Assembly: GCF_004570975.1 (NCBI RefSeq)
Contig: NZ_SPPC01000008.1
Coordinates: forward strand, 177,318 to 241,317
DNA: 64,000 nt
Source of the DNA: Barnesiella sp. WM24
Lineage (GTDB): Bacteria; Bacteroidota; Bacteroidia; Bacteroidales; Muribaculaceae
Direction of reading: 5' to 3'
The position numbers and the translations under genes are program-made. The notes beneath the pieces were generated by a model. The model saw only the letters and a list, made by a program, of their open reading frames with translations, ran no database searches and was not told the origin of the DNA. Position 1 is the stretch's first letter, and every line of letters starts with the position of its first letter. Of the stretch, positions 61,807-64,000 are shown one piece after another.

Positions 61807-63023
61807 AATATACCCTAAGAGATTATCAGCAAGCCGCGTCTGACGCAGCAGTCCGTTCCTTTAGGTCCAGCAGCCAAAGGAATGGGATTCTTGTGCTTCC
61901 GACGGGAGCTGGGAAAAGCCTCGTCATTGCAGACATAGCCCATAGGCTCGACGGGAATGTTTTGGTGTTTCAACCCTCCAAAGAAATACTTGAACAAAAC
62001 TTCGATAAATTGAGAAGTTATGGGGTCGAGGATTGCTCAATTTACTCAGCCTCATTCAACTCAAAGAAAATTAGCAGAATAACATTTGCGACCATTGGCA
62101 GCGTGAAGTCACACATGGAAGACTTCAACCATTTTAGATACATCATTGTCGACGAGTGTCATGGAGTAAACCCGCAGGGCGGAATGTACAAAGACTTCTT
62201 TGATTGCGCCAAGAGAAAGATAGTGGGCTTGACCGCTACACCATACCGCCTTACAAGTGCGCAGGTATGCCTTGACGAAAACGGGCATTACAATCCATCT
62301 TATGAGCCTCAGAGCAAGTGTATACTCAAGTTCCTCACAAGAACTCGACCGAGAGTGTTCCACGATGTCATATACCAGGTCGAGATTCAAACATTGTTAC
62401 AGAGGAGCTATCTTTCGAAGTTAAATTATTATGATATGACTATTCTTCCCCAGGAAGGATTGAAACGCAATACTACCGGCATGGATTTCGACGAAAAGAG
62501 CCTATTCGAGGAATTTCAACGCGTGAATCTGCAGGATCATCTGGTGAGCATTATACGACGACTGCAGAAGCCCAAAAGTGGTATACCGAGAAAAGGAATA
62601 CTGGTCTTTACAAAGTTCCTCGAAGAAAGCGAAAAACTCTGCCACAGTATTGACGGATGTGAAATGCTAAGTGGTGAAACGCCGGCAAAGGAAAGGAAGC
62701 GAATAATCGACGATTTCAAGTCTGGCAAAATAAAGGTACTCACCAATGTAGGTGTACTTACCACCGGTTTTGACTATCCTGAACTCGATACCGTTGTCAT
62801 GGCCCGGCCGACCATGTCTTTGGCTATGTATTATCAGATAGTAGGTCGCGCAATTAGACCACATCCGGACAAGGAAGCTGGTTGGATTGTAGACCTTTGC
62901 GGAAACATTAAGAGATTCGGCAGGGTCGAGGATTTAAGGCTTATGGAACGAAAGCCCGGCGAATACTTTATTCAGGGCATTGCCGACAATCAATATAAAC
63001 AGTTAACAAATACATACTTCTAA
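61803..63023 (+). CDS. SF2 DEAD/DEAH-type helicase
   Basis: A 406-residue helicase. Walker A is LPTGAGKSLVIADIA (about residues 32-46), motif II is YIIVDECHGVNPQ, motif III GLTATPYRLTS, and motif VI IVGRAIRPHPDKEAG, all in order. The fold resembles phage UvsW-type branch-migration helicases and Rad25/ERCC3-like SF2 enzymes. It probably unwinds recombination or replication intermediates of the element. It overlaps its neighbour by 4 bases. Confidence 0.9.
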   Translation: MKYTLRDYQQAASDAAVRSFRSSSQRNGILVLPTGAGKSLVIADIAHRLDGNVLVFQPSKEILEQNFDKLRSYGVEDCSIYSASFNSKKISRITFATIGSVKSHMEDFNHFRYIIVDECHGVNPQGGMYKDFFDCAKRKIVGLTATPYRLTSAQVCLDENGHYNPSYEPQSKCILKFLTRTRPRVFHDVIYQVEIQTLLQRSYLSKLNYYDMTILPQEGLKRNTTGMDFDEKSLFEEFQRVNLQDHLVSIIRRLQKPKSGIPRKGILVFTKFLEESEKLCHSIDGCEMLSGETPAKERKRIIDDFKSGKIKVLTNVGVLTTGFDYPELDTVVMARPTMSLAMYYQIVGRAIRPHPDKEAGWIVDLCGNIKRFGRVEDLRLMERKPGEYFIQGIADNQYKQLTNTYF

Positions 63024-63024
63024 T

Positions 63025-63480
63025 ATGGCACCAAGAAAAGATTCTCACAATATGCGTGTGCTCCAAGCTATACGAGAGGGGCGCGATCCTAAGGCAGTCA
63101 AGAAACCACCGCGAGACGCTTCGTTAGGCCCGTCTGAAAGCGAGATTCAGCAGTCGTGTATAAGATGGTTTCAATTGCAGCACCGAGCCCTATGGGAAGA
63201 CGGTGTGCTATTCCATATAGCCAACGAGGGCATACGCCTCGGCGGGCAGGGCCGACGTGTGAAAAGAGAGGGAATTGTGCGAGGTGTAGCCGACTTATGT
63301 CTGGCTATGCCTCGTCATGGTTATGGTGCACTTTACATAGAAATGAAGCGGCCAGACAGGTACCAATCTCCCGAACAGAAGACATGGCAGAAGAACATCG
63401 AACGACATGGAAATAAATATGTAGTTTGCAAATCCCTTGATGAATTTGTAGTGACAATCAACAGGTATTTAGCGCAATAA
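63025..63480 (+). CDS. VRR-NUC domain nuclease
   Basis: A 151-residue protein. The VRR-NUC domain spans about residues 35-130: SEIQQSCIRWFQLQHRALWE, FHIANEGIRLGGQGR, RGVADLCLAMPRHGYGALYI (catalytic Asp), EMKRPDRYQSPEQKTWQKNI (Glu/Lys motif) and KYVVCKSLDEFVVTINRYL. Such nucleases resolve DNA structures in phages. It lies 1 base after the helicase and 4 bases before the last gene. Confidence 0.92.
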   Translation: MAPRKDSHNMRVLQAIREGRDPKAVKKPPRDASLGPSESEIQQSCIRWFQLQHRALWEDGVLFHIANEGIRLGGQGRRVKREGIVRGVADLCLAMPRHGYGALYIEMKRPDRYQSPEQKTWQKNIERHGNKYVVCKSLDEFVVTINRYLAQ

Positions 63481-63484
63481 TCCA

Positions 63485-64000
63485 ATGAAAATACAACTCC
63501 CTGAAAACATAAACCAGCACTGGCTGTGGGATGATCCCACCAAATTCCAATGGTGGATACAGCTTTTGAAATTGGTCGGCGACGGTGATAGTGAAAGAAC
63601 CGTCCGGGGGGTAGTGTGCAAATTTGGCTTTGGAGAGATTGTTACGACGCAAGGAGAGCTTGCAAAACTATGGGGAACTACAACTGAAAAAGCTCAGGCT
63701 TTTCTGCGCAAATTGGAGTCAAAAGGAGAGATTAGACGCAAAACTGACGCAAAGCTGACGCGGATATTTATATGTAATATAGCGGATTACGACACACTCG
63801 GACGCAGTTTTGACGCAAAGTTGACGCAACGACGCAAAGTTGACGCAATCTTAACGGAGTTAATTAGTGTAATATCAAGCTGTTCCGAAGATGATAGACG
63901 TAGTTTTGACGCAGTTTTGACGCAGTTAGCGAATTTTAAAAGAAAAGAACCAAAAGAAAATATATATATACAAGCTGTCTCTAATACACATTTCCGAGCC
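63485..64000 (+). CDS. Replication-initiator-like protein, incomplete, with internal repeats
   Basis: An ORF of 172 codons running off the right edge. The N-terminal 80 residues include a winged-helix-like region (TQGELAKLWGTTTEKAQAFL, RKLESKGEIRRK). The middle consists of two 32-residue tandem copies (63734-63829 and 63830-63925) containing R-x-x-D-A-x-L-T motifs, encoded by GACGCA iterons. Phage replication initiators and replisome organisers often carry the origin inside their own gene, so this is the probable role. The end is cut off, so length and C-terminal domain are unknown. Confidence 0.7.
   Translation, partial: MKIQLPENINQHWLWDDPTKFQWWIQLLKLVGDGDSERTVRGVVCKFGFGEIVTTQGELAKLWGTTTEKAQAFLRKLESKGEIRRKTDAKLTRIFICNIADYDTLGRSFDAKLTQRRKVDAILTELISVISSCSEDDRRSFDAVLTQLANFKRKEPKENIYIQAVSNTHFRA
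63734..63925 (+). repeat. GACGCA iteron array, two 96-bp copies
   Basis: GACGCA occurs at 63735, 63746, 63801, 63812, 63823, 63831, 63842, 63908 and 63919, with the one-base variants GACGCG at 63757 and GACGTA at 63897. Spacing within blocks is 11 bp. The blocks start at 63735, 63801, 63831 and 63897, so the 63734-63829 and 63830-63925 units are a tandem 96-bp duplication. An extra copy sits at 63646. Confidence 0.85.

Larger units (their letters stand above)
57969..64000 (+). mobile_element. Left part of a prophage or integrative element
   Basis: From the tRNA-like fragment rightwards the genes are phage-type: XRE repressor with divergent promoter, small unknown ORFs, Sak4-like ATPase, PD-(D/E)XK nuclease, NinB-like protein, SF2 helicase, VRR-NUC nuclease and a replication-initiator-like gene with iterons. 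The genes are packed with overlapping ends. No integrase, terminase or structural gene is inside the window, and the right end is not reached, so whether it is an intact prophage is unknown. Confidence 0.8.

Noticed and set aside
63734..63925. CRISPR array
   Set aside because: Repeats are 6-11 bp with an 11-bp step inside a coding frame and there are no unique spacers or cas genes.

Overview
The window looks like a chromosomal segment of a Bacteroidales bacterium, most likely Muribaculaceae-like (the family is inferred, not proven). The grounds are many promoters of the Bacteroidetes type (TTTG or TTG near -33, about 20 bp, then TAnnTTTG at -7), a DUF4295 gene after rpmG, a Porin_10-type beta-barrel protein, a protein with a type IX secretion C-terminal domain, DUF5106 and DoxX proteins, and split YjjP/YjjB exporters. 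Shine-Dalgarno sequences are mostly absent. No rRNA, CRISPR array or insertion sequence was found.

Layout. 1-3.5 kb: rpmB-rpmG-DUF4295, a tiny acidic membrane protein, a two-gene ThrE/YjjPB-type exporter and an Ig-like lipoprotein. 3.5-10.6 kb: a LysR regulator facing a long minus-strand run (DUF5106 thioredoxin-like protein, DoxX, mnmA, bifunctional nuclease, MFS nucleoside transporter, rsmE, kdsA). 10.6-15.1 kb: clpB, a small lipoprotein, and a hemerythrin/LuxR pair. 15.2-24.1 kb: minus-strand acyl-CoA dehydrogenase with etfA and etfB, then a purF-like gene with purL. 24.4-30.1 kb: tig-clpP-clpX-recQ. 30.2-37.1 kb: purU, hisH-hisA-hisF-hisIE, an FtsE-like ATPase, lysC and lysA. 37.2-43.3 kb: a metal-efflux locus (His/Cys-rich small protein, CzcB, CzcA and CzcC types). 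43.4-50.2 kb: superoxide dismutase, an ion channel, the type IX secretion cargo, a lytic transglycosylase and uvrA. 50.2-57.9 kb: an AT-rich gap, an XRE regulator, pyrK-pyrD, a solute-binding protein with a porin, and rplY-pth-hslR.

From about 57.97 kb to the right edge the content changes to a prophage or related integrative element. Its left end coincides with a tRNA-Ser(GGA) sequence on the minus strand that keeps the anticodon, variable and T arms and the 3' acceptor strand but has no recognisable D arm or matching 5' acceptor strand. This is what a displaced 3' fragment at an attachment site looks like. Inside are a repressor-like XRE protein, a divergent promoter with repeated operator-like words, and a rightward early module: a Sak4-like ATPase, a PD-(D/E)XK nuclease, a NinB-like protein, an SF2 helicase, a VRR-NUC nuclease and the start of a replication-initiator-like gene. 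That last gene carries 11-bp-phased GACGCA iterons inside its coding sequence, a likely replication origin. The window ends before any integrase or structural gene.

The most unusual items are the iteron array read in all three codon phases, the PurF homologue that has lost its glutaminase nucleophile but keeps positions like the Fe-S ligands, the tRNA-fragment boundary, a near-perfect sigma-54 promoter before trigger factor, and a channel with GCN in place of the potassium filter GYG. No wholly new defence or regulatory system could be established from sequence alone.
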